From assembly GCA_027475525.1 (NCBI GenBank), contig JAMWFC010000092.1, positions 992,001 through 1,056,000 on the forward strand: a DNA stretch of 64,000 bases, given 5' to 3'. Of this stretch, positions 34,851-45,344 are shown in pieces. Origin of the DNA: Macrolepiota albuminosa. Its lineage: Eukaryota > Basidiomycota > Agaricomycetes > Agaricales > Agaricaceae. The notes beneath the pieces were generated by a model that was given only the letters and a program-made list of their open reading frames with translations, was not told the DNA's origin and ran no database searches. Position 1 is the stretch's first letter, and each line of letters starts with the position of its first letter. The position numbers and the translations under genes are program-made.

Positions 34851-35541
34851 ATAATGTGTATAAACTAAAAGATGATGTGAATATGAATGAGAAAGAAATA
34901 GGTAGAGGAAGGGTGGGTGATTCAAAGCTCTACGTGTACAGTAGAGATGACGGTATCAATATAAGATGTTTGAAGGAGCCTCATCCCAAAACACATCTTG
35001 CATTCCTTCCGTTCCTCTCCTTTGCAAACTTACAAGATCTCTGAATGTATTGAAGTTGGAGTTGAAAATGATCAGAAGAGCTGTGCAAAGCAGTGAGTGA
35101 ATTTAATTCAATCAGAAGATGATGAGTCAATTGATGTCCATGAACACATGGTACATGCACACTGGCAGGAGCAGACATTTAGTAGTGAACCTGAATAATA
35201 GATTGATCGACATGGTGTGGTTGTCACTCTTTTGTATTTAAGCCAACTCTTCATTGCCTCCTAACTATCAAGAGCATCCCTTTTCACCTATGGTGCATCT
35301 GTCATATAGATCAATCTGTCACTGTCGAGATCTAATACGTTGTGAAGAAAACCATCTTTTCTGTTGTGTGATATGACAGACCATCATTTGAGATTGACTA
35401 AATACTGAAAGATAGATGTAACGGCATTGTACGTTCCACATTGTGTGATATGACAGACCATCATTTGAGATTGACTAAATACTGAAAGATAGATGTAACG
35501 GCATTGTACGTTCCACATTCCCTCCCAATCAGAATTCAACC
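34851..35541 (+). promoter_or_regulatory. Proximal upstream region of unit 1
   Basis: Aligns with 39988-40605 upstream of the second copy and, in its last 120 bases, with 42760-42883 upstream of the third. A conserved short frame (DDVNMNEKEIGRGRVGDS) occurs in units 1 and 2 but has no recognised family. A 77-bp duplication at 35364-35517 sits just before the gene. Confidence 0.55.
35364..35517. repeat. 77-bp tandem direct duplication upstream of unit 1
   Basis: Copies start at 35364 and 35441 (ttgtgtgatatgacag). Units 2 and 3 have a single copy of this sequence at the same place. Confidence 0.97.
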
Positions 35542-35848
35542 ATGGCTAGTATTATCCTTGATAATACCTCAAGCAACCTTATATGCAGCGACTCACGATG
35601 CGACTTTTCCACCACATACTCCAATTCTTGGCTGGATGGAAGCGCTGTGACAGGTGAAAACCCAGGTCGTGTTACTCTGACCTTTTTTGGTATGTCGACG
35701 TCTGTATTTTGTTGCTTCTCTGTTAATGATAACGAAGGGTTTGAACAAAGGCACTTCAGCAGCCTTCTATGCAAGTGGTGTTCTTGATCGGACAGCCAAC
35801 ATGACGATTTCTATTGATGGACAACAGGCAGTGCTGTTTCTTTCGTCA

Positions 35849-38800
35849 TAATGTTAGAAGGGTGCCCTGCGGCCACACAGCCCACTACCGGCTTTCACGG
35901 TATCATATCAAGAAGTAATAAAATTTGGCAAAATATTACAGAATGCTCCTGTGAGACCTAGAAAAAGAGAGCTATAGAACAGGAAAAATAACAAATAAGC
36001 CTCAGTATGCATGTCATATAATCAAGAAGCAACTGTTATTTCTGTACCTATAGAATAGGAAAAAGAACAAATACTATGCGTAACCATTAATTAGTATCAG
36101 ATTGTAATAAAGGACAAAGTAGAGGAGGAAGAATAACTTACAGCCTCAGTATGCATGTCGTATAATCGAGAAGCAACTGAGGCGTAAGTAAAAGCCGTGG
36201 CCAATTAAATACCAGTTTACACGTGACGAATGAAGAAGAGCAGACCCTAAAGTACAACAGCTCCAATCCGGTAACTCAAACAGACCAGGTAACAAATTCC
36301 ATACGTGGCGTCGTCTGACTCGATGTGCAGCTCGACTCCAAATACCACATTCGACACATAACAGTTGATCCCAAAACGGCTTCCATCCAGTGAGTGTTAG
36401 TTCTGATGACGATATTGCTTCCAATAGTAGCCCCAGGGCTTCTGTTGTTCCAACACATATGTTAACCCTTCTTACATCCCATTTTTTGACTCTGTTGCAG
36501 TTTCCAAGGTTGAACAGGGGCGTTTTACGACTCACGTCTGAACAAAGATTTCAGTGGTGAATTTTTCAATCTTGTTCACAACAAACTCGTTCAATTAGAC
36601 GTCGTTGATACTGAGGACAACCTTGTCCCACTATGGGAATTTTACAATGCATTGAAGCTGGGGACTTTTGTAATGATTTGCGCGTCACTCCATTGCTACC
36701 TAATGCAAGACAAGACAGGCATGAGGAAAGACAGTGAAAATTTCCTCGAATTTGATTGAAAGTAACTTCATCGCATGCGCATTCTTGCTCAATCAGATGG
36801 ACTCCCATTCCCTAGAACTAACCCTCAGCGACCGGAAACTGAGAAAAGAAATAATAACAAAGCATCTGCGCAAAACTCGGGATCTGCAAACTTCGCTTTC
36901 TCGAATTTCAGTATCTACAAACAGCAAAAAATAGAAACTCAATCTCATCAGGTCAACACTTTTATCCCTGTTGCTTCTGGCAGTGTGTCGGTAAAAGAAA
37001 CATTGGAGACATTATCCGTTTCGAAGAAATTGGTGCCGAAGAAGAGCATAAAAGGAAAAAAGAAGAATTCAGAAGAAAAAATGAACGAAGATTAGCAGTT
37101 TTTTTCTTTATTTTTACGCCATCGGACCGTATTCTGGGATAGTCATTCACTCCATTATAGGGTGGTTACTAACTTCTCTTGTTTCACAAAAGCCAATTTA
37201 CGTACGACAATGGATTGTTTTTTTATCTAAAACTAAATTATCTTGATCTTTGAACGACCTTTATAAACATGGTGCGGTTCATCCATACCACAAATCTGTC
37301 CTACGTGTTTGCGAATGGAATTTTTTTATGGGTTTCAAAAAAGATTGACTCGGAATGTCTGATCAACATTGTCCGGGGTCTGTAAACATGGAGAGCATCA
37401 CTTTCCGCCTGCTTTATGACACAGTAAATGTTGTTAGCTACTCAATTGGCATGAGAGCTGATAAATGTATGATGAAAGGGAAACACTTTCCAAGTTGACA
37501 TTGATATCACCATGGCGAGATGACAGTAAAACGTTTGCCTTGTGATAGCGAGAGGCTCCTAGGAACATGTATACAATAGTGGGAAAGGCTGCTGAGAACT
37601 AGGATAGCGTAATGGTCTGATCACACAAGAGCACGTTTCAGGAGAGTGATTGACTTACGAGACCAGCGAGAGGGCTAAGTTTTGCCAGGGAGGTAGCATA
37701 ACTGATGGACTGCAGAATCAGGACGCTGGCTACAGTAAGACCTGCAAGCAAATCGCCTCCGATGCTTCAAATGATCAGGGGGCGGACTTTGCAGGATTCA
37801 AGGAAGGTATGTACAGCGCCGTGGAGTGACTGGGTATCCATGCAAAGGATGGAATGTAGTACTTGATTTGTTTCACCAATGCGGACTGGTTCAAGTTTCT
37901 CTTCCTGGCCATGGACTCTGCGTTGAAGAAGGGCAAGTGGTGGTAAGCGACAGAAATGAATGAATGGCACACCAAGCACAGAAGACCGACTGCTGCTGTA
38001 CCCATCCTCTCTTCGAGTCACCCTGTCAAGCAAAGGCGTTCGTTCCTCATGTCTGGTAAGGTCCAAGTCCATGAAAGAGCTTGCTCCAAGAAGAATGCAT
38101 GAACTAAACAAAAGGAGCATGAGTATGTGACAAAATCCCTGACAAAATATGGAATTGAAACAAAGGGTTTATTAAGTTCCGACAGACAAAGGATGGGTTT
38201 TCTAAGACAAACACAAAATGAAACACCAAGCGCCAAGAGGGCCTACAAAAAAAACTGAAACGACGCCGATGTTGGATAGAAGGAGCGAATGACAAGGTCT
38301 CTATATCCAAAAAGGGTCAAAAAAAGAAAAAAAAAGGTGGGGGGGGAACAAATATGCTCATGTTGGATAGGAGAATCAAACGAAGGAAGGATCGAGGAAA
38401 GTAAAGAAAAGTAAGATCCAACGAAGACAAAAATAGAAAAAAGAAACTGACACAAATTAAAGACAAGGGCGACAATCATGCCATCACATGATCAAAGGTA
38501 AAACCCAAAAGATCAGGATGAAAGAGAGAAGAGAAGGGAATAGGATAGAGTCCAAGACACAAGTAAAGGTTAGAAAACAATCACGGCAGACAGACGGTCA
38601 ATAGGAGAAAGATGGAAAAAAAAAATAAGTAAGTTGCCCACATCGAGTCAAAGAAAAAGAAAAAAAGTAAGATCCGAGAAAGACAAAAATAGGAAAAGTA
38701 GTGGACAGAAATAGAAAACAAGGGCGGCAATCGTACCAACACGTGAAAAAAATCCCACTAAACTTCAAGGACCATAGACCCACTACTAAAGTAGCGGGAA
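35849..38800. mobile_element. 2.95-kb insertion in paralogue 1, type unresolved
   Basis: Its edges are exact by comparison with paralogue 2: host sequence reads tcgtca, then tttcaagac. No target duplication is evident, and the junction lies between A and T. The right end has a short hairpin (CCCACTACTAAAGTAGCGGG). Near 38409-38512 and 38667-38757 there is an imperfect direct repeat (gacaaaaatag...acaagggcg). It carries gene-like fragments but no transposase, RT or helicase that I recognise. A Helitron-like element is possible, but the termini do not match TC...CTRR. Confidence 0.5.
36517..36759 (+). pseudogene. Gene fragment inside the insertion, unknown family
   Basis: An 81-codon frame reads DFSGEFFNLVHNKLVQLDVV and continues through VPLWEFYNALKLGTF to a TGA. 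Composition is protein-like, and such segments are, from memory and unverified, frequent in hypothetical basidiomycete proteins. No start codon or upstream exon can be fixed. Confidence 0.35.
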
Positions 38801-39037
38801 TTTCAAGACCCATGGTTTTCAACGGGTACACTTCCAGATGGCAAACATAATGTTACATTTGAAAGGCTTCTGTATGGATTCATCATCGATTACATGATAA
38901 TCACAGCAAATAGGGACAGATCTCTTCTCGGAAAACAATTAATTCTGGATGACACTGATTCCTCTATTACCTATACTGGAGAGTGGACTGAAAATAACAC
39001 CACTCGATCGATTGATTCAACAGAGACATTAACTTCA

Positions 39038-39692
39038 TTGGTCATACTCCATTACATATTGGAGCCTAATTAGTTAAACAGTATTAGTAATAGCACAACC
39101 ACCAATGTAGTGTATAGCCTGTAGATAGAATATTTCCAGGCTAAACAATAGCAGTGTTCTTCTGGCCTACACACTGAACTAACTGTAAGCTTTTTAGCAA
39201 CATCCAACTGCTTGATTAGCCTTGCCAGTCCTTTGCCTGACTCTTGCTTGCTTCTATGCCTGCTCAATTTCTGCGCATTTCTGGTGCTTGCTGGCTCTGT
39301 AGAAGGAGTTCTGCAGATGTTAAGTGTTCCTTTTACAATTTTAAGCATCAACTTTTTAATCTTTGTTAACTACAGCAGCTTACTCAGCATGCAATAATTT
39401 GATATATACATTAAGCTAATGCACCTTGCCAGTCTGAGAAAAATATATTACTGTCCTAAGCATCAATCTTCTAACTATTGTATTTATTTCTATTAATTAG
39501 GATTCTCCCTCCTATAAAGATATGACATGATACAGAAAAAGCATTGACAAGACATGGTTTAATCCCATGACTCAATCAGATATCCATTATTTCCAAAGTT
39601 ACACAGTCTGTTACTTACATAGGCATCCATATTTGAAGATTTGAGATCACATGACAGTAAAAAATCAAAGACATTATTCCCACACTTGCCCT
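39038..39692. other. Filler between units 1 and 2
   Basis: Sequence foreign to the tandem units replaces the 3' half of paralogue 1. It is AT-rich with no recognised motif and ends where unit 2 similarity begins at about 39693. Confidence 0.5.
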
Positions 39693-40605
39693 AAAATCAG
39701 AAATTTTTCCCACACATAGTCTGGTGCACAAACCTCAATCTAAGTATTCTTTTCGGGCTTTCATACAGTCCAGAGAAAAGAAACATTAATTGCATCCATA
39801 ATAATCATGTAATAACTAATCTAAATACAAGCACGCAGTTTGGGCATTGAGTGCGGTTCCGATGGACATCACTCCAATAGGAGGTATGCGCCATCGACGA
39901 GTGAGAACCCATAGATGTCACAAACCGTGCGGATATGTAGACTAGCTTAAACATGATAAAAACGGATTAGCAAATAACCTATATTTTATATAATGTGTAT
40001 AAACTAAAGGATGATGTGAATATGAATGAGAAAGAAATAGGTAGAGGAAGGGTGGGTGATTCAATGCTCTACGTGTACAGCAGAGATGACGGTATCAATA
40101 CAAGATGTTCGAAGGAGTGTGACCGTGACACTCATCCCAAAACACGTCTTGCATTCCGTTCCTCTCCCCTGCGAACTTACAAGATCTCTGAATGTATTGA
40201 AATTTGAGTTGAAAATGATCAGAAGAGCTGTGCAAAGCAGTGAGTGAATTTAATTCAATCAGAAGGTAACGAGTCAATTGATGTCCACGACTGGCAGGAG
40301 CAGACATCTAGTAGTGAACCCGAATAATAGATTGATCGACATGGTGTGGTTGTCACTCTTTTGTATTTCAGCCGACTCTTCATTGCCTCCTAACTATCAA
40401 GAGCATCTCTTTTCACCTATGGTGCATCTGTCATATGGATCAATCTGTCACTGTCGAGATCTAATACGTCGTGAAGAAAGCCATCTTTTCCGTCGTATGA
40501 TATGACAGACCATCATTTGAGATTGACTATATACTGAAAGATAGATGTAACGGCATCGTACGTTCCACTTTCCCTCCCAATCAGCCTGTTCAGGAGAATT
40601 TAACC
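39693..40605 (+). promoter_or_regulatory. Upstream region of unit 2, uninterrupted
   Basis: Duplicate of the 33787-35541 region without the hAT-like insertion or the 77-bp duplication, so it gives the reference structure for both. No TATA box can be assigned with confidence. Confidence 0.6.
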
Positions 40606-42054
40606 ATGGCTAGTATTATCCTTGATAATACCTCAAGCAACCTTACGTGCAGCGACTCACAATGCGACTTTTCCACCACATTCTCCAATTCTTGGCTGGA
40701 TGGAAGCGCTGTGACAGGTGAAAACCCAGGGCGTGTTACTCTGACCTTTTTCGGTACGTCGACGTCTGTGTTTTGTTGCTTCTCTGTTGGCGATAACGGA
40801 GGGGTTTGAACAAAGGCACTTCAGCAGCCTTCTATGCAAGTGGTGTTCTTGATCGGACAGCCAACGTGACGATTTCTATTGATGGACAACAGGCAGTGCT
40901 GCTTCTTTCGTCATTTCAAGACCCATGGTTTTCAACGGGTACCCTTCCGGATGGCAAACATAACGTTACATTTGAAAGGCTTCCATATGGATTCATCATC
41001 GATTACATGATAATCACAGCAAATAGGGACACATCCCTTCTCGGAAAACAATTAATTCTGGATGACACTGATTCTTCTATTACCTATACTGGAGAGTGGA
41101 CTGAAAATAACACCACTCGATCGATTGATTCAACAGAGACATTAACTTCAGGACCATATAATGCCACGAGCTTTGGAGGCAGTTTCCATGAGACGCATGA
41201 CCGGGAAGCTTCTGTTCAGATTACCTTCAACGGTGGGTTTTCTTTGCACTGAGTCTCATGCATCACTCTCTGATCTCTTCAGTGGCAACAGGCACGTCTA
41301 TTAGTATCTACGGCTTCTATGACATTGTATCTGCTCCTGTTGTCACTGTTTCCATCGACGGCGAAAATCCATTGTCAAATTCCGATGTCTCAAGCGCCCT
41401 TGTACAAGCAAACTATCCTTGGTTTCAATCCGGAGAAAACCTTTCCCCCGGAAACCATGTACTTATTATGACATTCAATAATGCGATCGATTCTCCATTC
41501 ATCAGCATCGGTACATTTACACTGGATTTCATCACATATACCCCTTCCTTTTCTTCTCTTGTGACAATGCCAGGAGAAACCCCTCAGTCGAAAGGAGGAG
41601 AAACCCCTCATTCGAAAGACAAACGCACCATCATAATTGGCGCTGTGGTCGGCGGCGTCGTCGGCGTCTTGTTGATTGCATTAATTATTTTCGTTTTCTG
41701 GAAAAGACACAAAGCCAAGAAAACCTCAGCCGCCGCACGCTTAATCCCGACTCCATTCCAAGGTGTCCCTAATGATACACCTACTCCGGATGTCCAGCAA
41801 ACACCAACATTACCAGTCTTTGTCGAATTCAGAAAAATTCCGGTATCAAATCCACAAGAAAGACCTGGTGAGGGGCCTCCGGCACATTCCTCCAATAAGA
41901 TGTTGATAAACAGATACTTTTTTCAACAGATGTAGCGCAGGTATCCCCGTTGAACCGACAAAGGTCGAGAACCCTGGACGGATCCACTACGACTGGTCCA
42001 TCAAATGCCAACGCTGAAAATGCTCCCGAGTTCTCTCCTCCGCCTTATCACTAG
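40606..42054 (+). CDS. Single-pass membrane protein with two extracellular beta modules, paralogue 2
   Basis: Exons are 40606-40753, 40816-41232, 41283-41867 and 41930-42054; phases agree and give 424 aa. Residues 1 to about 188 form one module (FYASGVLDRTANVTISIDG, LILDDTDSSITYTGEW) and about 189-290 a second (GTSISIYGFYDIVSAPVVT). Both have the look of galactose-binding-like beta sandwiches common in basidiomycete surface proteins. A hydrophobic segment around 304-326 (IGAVVGGVVGVLLIALII) is followed by a WKRHKAKK stop-transfer. The cytosolic tail ends PPPYH, a PY motif of the kind bound by WW domains of Rsp5/NEDD4 ligases. There is no N-terminal signal peptide in this model, so either an upstream exon is missed or the membrane segment acts as anchor. 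Function unknown. Confidence 0.8.
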
Positions 42055-42883
42055 GTCAATGCGGGAATTAAAAATAGATACGAACGAATGATGAAGTTGA
42101 ATCACCTACGCTTGAATACACGTCTTATCAAAGTATACAGGATACTCCGCGTGCGAGAGGACATAGCGCAGACCACTCACAATAAGTATACGGACGCATA
42201 CACATATGCACACCCTCAGTCAAGTATACACGGACTGAGAATGAGCACACATACATACCTATATACGAAGGATACTACACTCACACTACCGTAGATTATA
42301 CCCCTGTCGCGTATTCTCCAGGGCTCGGACTCAAAATTCCCAACTCCGCACGAAAGCCACCTCCAATCAATACCGTACCATCCAACATTTCCTCCTCGAG
42401 CATATTATCGGATCCATTCAATCCACACCCAGCCTTTTTGCTGTCCATACCACCGAGCCACAATGCATAATCATCCATTCGTCATTCGTAACCGCAACTC
42501 GAACTCTGACCCTTGGCCTGAACTATGGGATGGCCAGAGATTTTATAATCATCATTTGATTGACAAATCTAAAGGAAACAGCAGTGCAGTTAGTTAGAGA
42601 GTTCAGTCGAAGGGTGAAAACCGTTGGGACGTCAGGTGGAGCATACGGATCTAACGGGCCGTGAAGAGATGGGAATAAATTCAAAGTGGGAGGTGGCTGT
42701 CTATGTTATCAATCTGTCCACTGGTCGAGATACTTATAATAAGTACCTGTGAAGAAAGCCATCTTTTCCGTCGTGTTATATGACAGACCATCATTTGAGA
42801 TTGACTATATACTGAAAGATAGATGTAATGGCATCGTACGTTACACTTTCCCTCCCAATCAGCCTCTTCAGGAGAATTTACCC
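42055..42883 (+). other. Spacer between units 2 and 3
   Basis: Contains the 3' region of paralogue 2 and, from about 42700, the proximal promoter shared with units 1 and 2 (tgacagaccatcatttgag). No separate gene seen. Confidence 0.55.
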
Positions 42884-44378
42884 ATGGCTAGTATTATCCT
42901 TGATAATACCTCAAGCAACCTTACGTGCGGCGACTCACGATGCGACTTTTCCACCACATTCTTCAATTCCTGGCTGGATGGAAACGCTGTGACAGGAGTT
43001 GAAAACCCAGGTCATGTTACTCTGACCTTTGTCGGTACGTCGACGTCTGTGTTTTGTCGCTTCTCTGCTAGCGATAACGAAGGGGTTTGAACAAAGGCAC
43101 TTTAGCAGCTTTCTATGCAAGTGGAGTTCTTGATCGGACAGCCGTTGCGACGATTTTTGTCGATGGACAACAGGAAGTGCTGCTCCTTTCGTCATTTCAA
43201 GACCCATGGTTTTCAACGGATACACTCCCGGATGGCCAACATAATGTCACATTTGAAAGTCTTCCAGATGGATTCATCATCGATTACATGGTAATCACAG
43301 CAAGTGAAGACACACTCCTTCTCGGAAAACAATTAATTCTGGATGACACTGATTCCTCTATTACCTATACTGGAGAGTGGGCTGAAAATAACACCACTCG
43401 ATTGATTGATTCAGAATCAGCACCATATAATACCACGAGCTTTGGAGGCAGTCTCCATGAGACGCATGACCAGCAAGCTTCTGTTCAGATTACCTTCAAT
43501 GGTGGGTTTTCTTTGCCCCGAGTCTAATGTAACTCTCTGATCTCTTCAGTGGCAACAGGCACGTCTATTAGTGTCTACGGCTTCTATGACATTAGATCTT
43601 CTCCTGTTGTCACTTTTTCCATCGACGGCGAAAATCCATCGTCAAATTCCTATGCTTCAAGCGCCCTTGTACAAGCAAACTTTCTCTGGTTTCAATCAGG
43701 AGAACACCTCTCCCCCGAAAACCATGTACTCAGTATTACATTCAACAATGCGATCGATTCTTCATCTGTCAGTACATTCACACTGGATTACATCACATAT
43801 ACCCCTTCCTTTTCTTCTCCTGTGACAATTCCGGGAGAAAATCCTCATTCGAAAGGAGCAGAAACCACCACTTCCTTTTCTTCCCTTGTGACAATGCCAG
43901 GAGAAACTCCTCATTCGAAAGGAGAAACCCCTCAATCGAAAGACAAACGCCCCATCATAATTGGCGCTGTGGTCGGTGCCGTCGTCGGCGTCTTGTTGAT
44001 TGCATTAATCATTTTCGTTTTCTGGAAAAGATTCAAAGCCAAGAAAACCTCAGCCACAACACGCTTAAACCCGACTCCATTCCAAGGTGTTCCCAATAAT
44101 ACACCTACTTCGGATGTCCAGCAAACACCAACATTACCAGTCTTTGTCGAATTCAGAAAAATTCCGATATCAAATCCACAAGAACGATCTGGTGAGGGGC
44201 CTCCGGCACATTCCTCCAATAAGATGTTGATAAACAGATATTTTTTTCAACAGATGTGGCGCAGGTATCTCCGTTGAACCGACAAAGCTCGAGAACCCTG
44301 GACGGATTCACTATGACTGGTCCATCAAATGCCAACGCTGAAAATGCTCCCGGGTTCTCTCCTCCGCCTTATCACTAG
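42884..44378 (+). CDS. Single-pass membrane protein with two extracellular beta modules, paralogue 3
   Basis: Exons are 42884-43034, 43097-43501, 43550-44191 and 44254-44378, giving 440 aa with consistent phases. Introns sit at the same positions as in paralogue 2, and the first and third are 62 nt. It differs mainly by an extra Ser/Thr-rich repeat before the membrane segment (VTIPGENPHSKGAE then VTMPGETPHSKGE). The membrane span is near residues 319-341, and the tail ends PPPYH. Conservation of frame in both paralogues 2 and 3 suggests both are functional. Downstream sequence (44390-44540) also resembles 42080-42550, showing the duplicated unit includes the 3' flank. Confidence 0.8.
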
Positions 44379-44860
44379 GTCAATGCGGGAATTAAAATAG
44401 ATACGCACGAACGATGAAGTTGAATCACCTACGCTTGAATCCACGTGTTATCAAAGTATAAAGGACACTTCGTGTACAATACCCCGCATTCGGCAACTCG
44501 AACTCTGACCCTTGGCCTGAACTATGGGATAGCCAGAGATTTTTATGATCATCATTCATTCCTCAGATATAATCACCGTCAATGGGTTCATATGAACAAA
44601 GAGTGGTCAATTTACCTCATCATCATCAATCATCACTTCCTTTGACATTCCACCAACCAAGCAAAAAAATCAGAAAATCAGAGTCACCTCTATAAAAAAA
44701 CGGCAAACAAAAAAAAACATCCGTACGAAAAAAAAAAATAGTATGCATGTAATGATGTACGTGTTGTGTTCTATGTACGTATATGATATGATGTATCTAT
44801 AGAATAACGATGTAACGTGCAATAAGAAAAAAAAAGTAGCGAAAAAAAGCAAAATCAAAA

Positions 44861-45014
44861 AGAGAGACAAGTCTACTTACTGCATGCATAGGCACACAGT
44901 CTAACGAAAAAAAAAATTACGATACGATAAATTAAAAAGAGAGACAAGTCTACTTACTGCATGCATAGGCACACAGTCTAACGAAAAAAAAAATTACGAT
45001 ACGATAAATTACAA
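44861..45014. repeat. 77-bp tandem direct duplication
   Basis: Copies start at 44861 and 44938 (agagagacaagtctac). Non-coding. Confidence 0.95.
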
Positions 45015-45065
45015 CTAATAAAACGCACTTTTGAAATAACCATCGAGCTTCTGCATGTGCGACAG

Positions 45066-45290
45066 TCCACAATCCACAATCCGCAATGCGCAATCCAAAT
45101 CTCCAAATCCCACATCCAACAATCCCAAATCCCACACCCAAATCCCCATCCCACCTCAACGCCCAAATCAATGTCCATCCAACAATCCCAAATCCCACAT
45201 CCCAAATCCCTCATCCAACAATCCCAAATCCCACATCCCCCACCTCATCCCACCTCAACGCCCAAAATCAATGTCCAGACGCCAACGCCG
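45066..45290. repeat. C/A-rich minisatellite
   Basis: Variable tandem units built from CAATCCCAAATCCCACATCC-like words, some joined to CACCTCAACGCCCAAA. Long frames across it on both strands reflect the repeat, not genes. Confidence 0.8.
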
Positions 45291-45344
45291 AAATCAAAAT
45301 ATCATAATCAATCTTCGCAGCTTCACCCCCAAAAAAATTCAGCC

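Larger units (their letters stand above)
35542..39037 (+). pseudogene. Membrane protein paralogue 1, broken by insertion and truncated
   Basis: Exon 1 (35542-35689, MASIILDNTSSN) and the first part of exon 2 (35751-35848) match paralogues 2 and 3. The exon is then cut within codons for SSFQDPWF by 2,952 bp (35849-38800). Homology resumes at 38801 (tttcaagacccatgg) and runs to 39037, then stops. The second extracellular module, membrane segment and tail are missing. It is certainly non-functional. Confidence 0.9.
44379..45344. other. Intergenic, with minisatellite
   Basis: Holds the 3' flank of paralogue 3, A-rich tracts, a 77-bp duplication (44861-45014) and a C/A-rich minisatellite. The transporter gene ends at 45345 on the opposite strand. 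Confidence 0.6.

Noticed and set aside
35849..38800. Calling the insertion a Helitron outright
   Set aside because: The termini do not start TC or end CTRR in either orientation, and no Rep/helicase is present. Kept only as a possibility.
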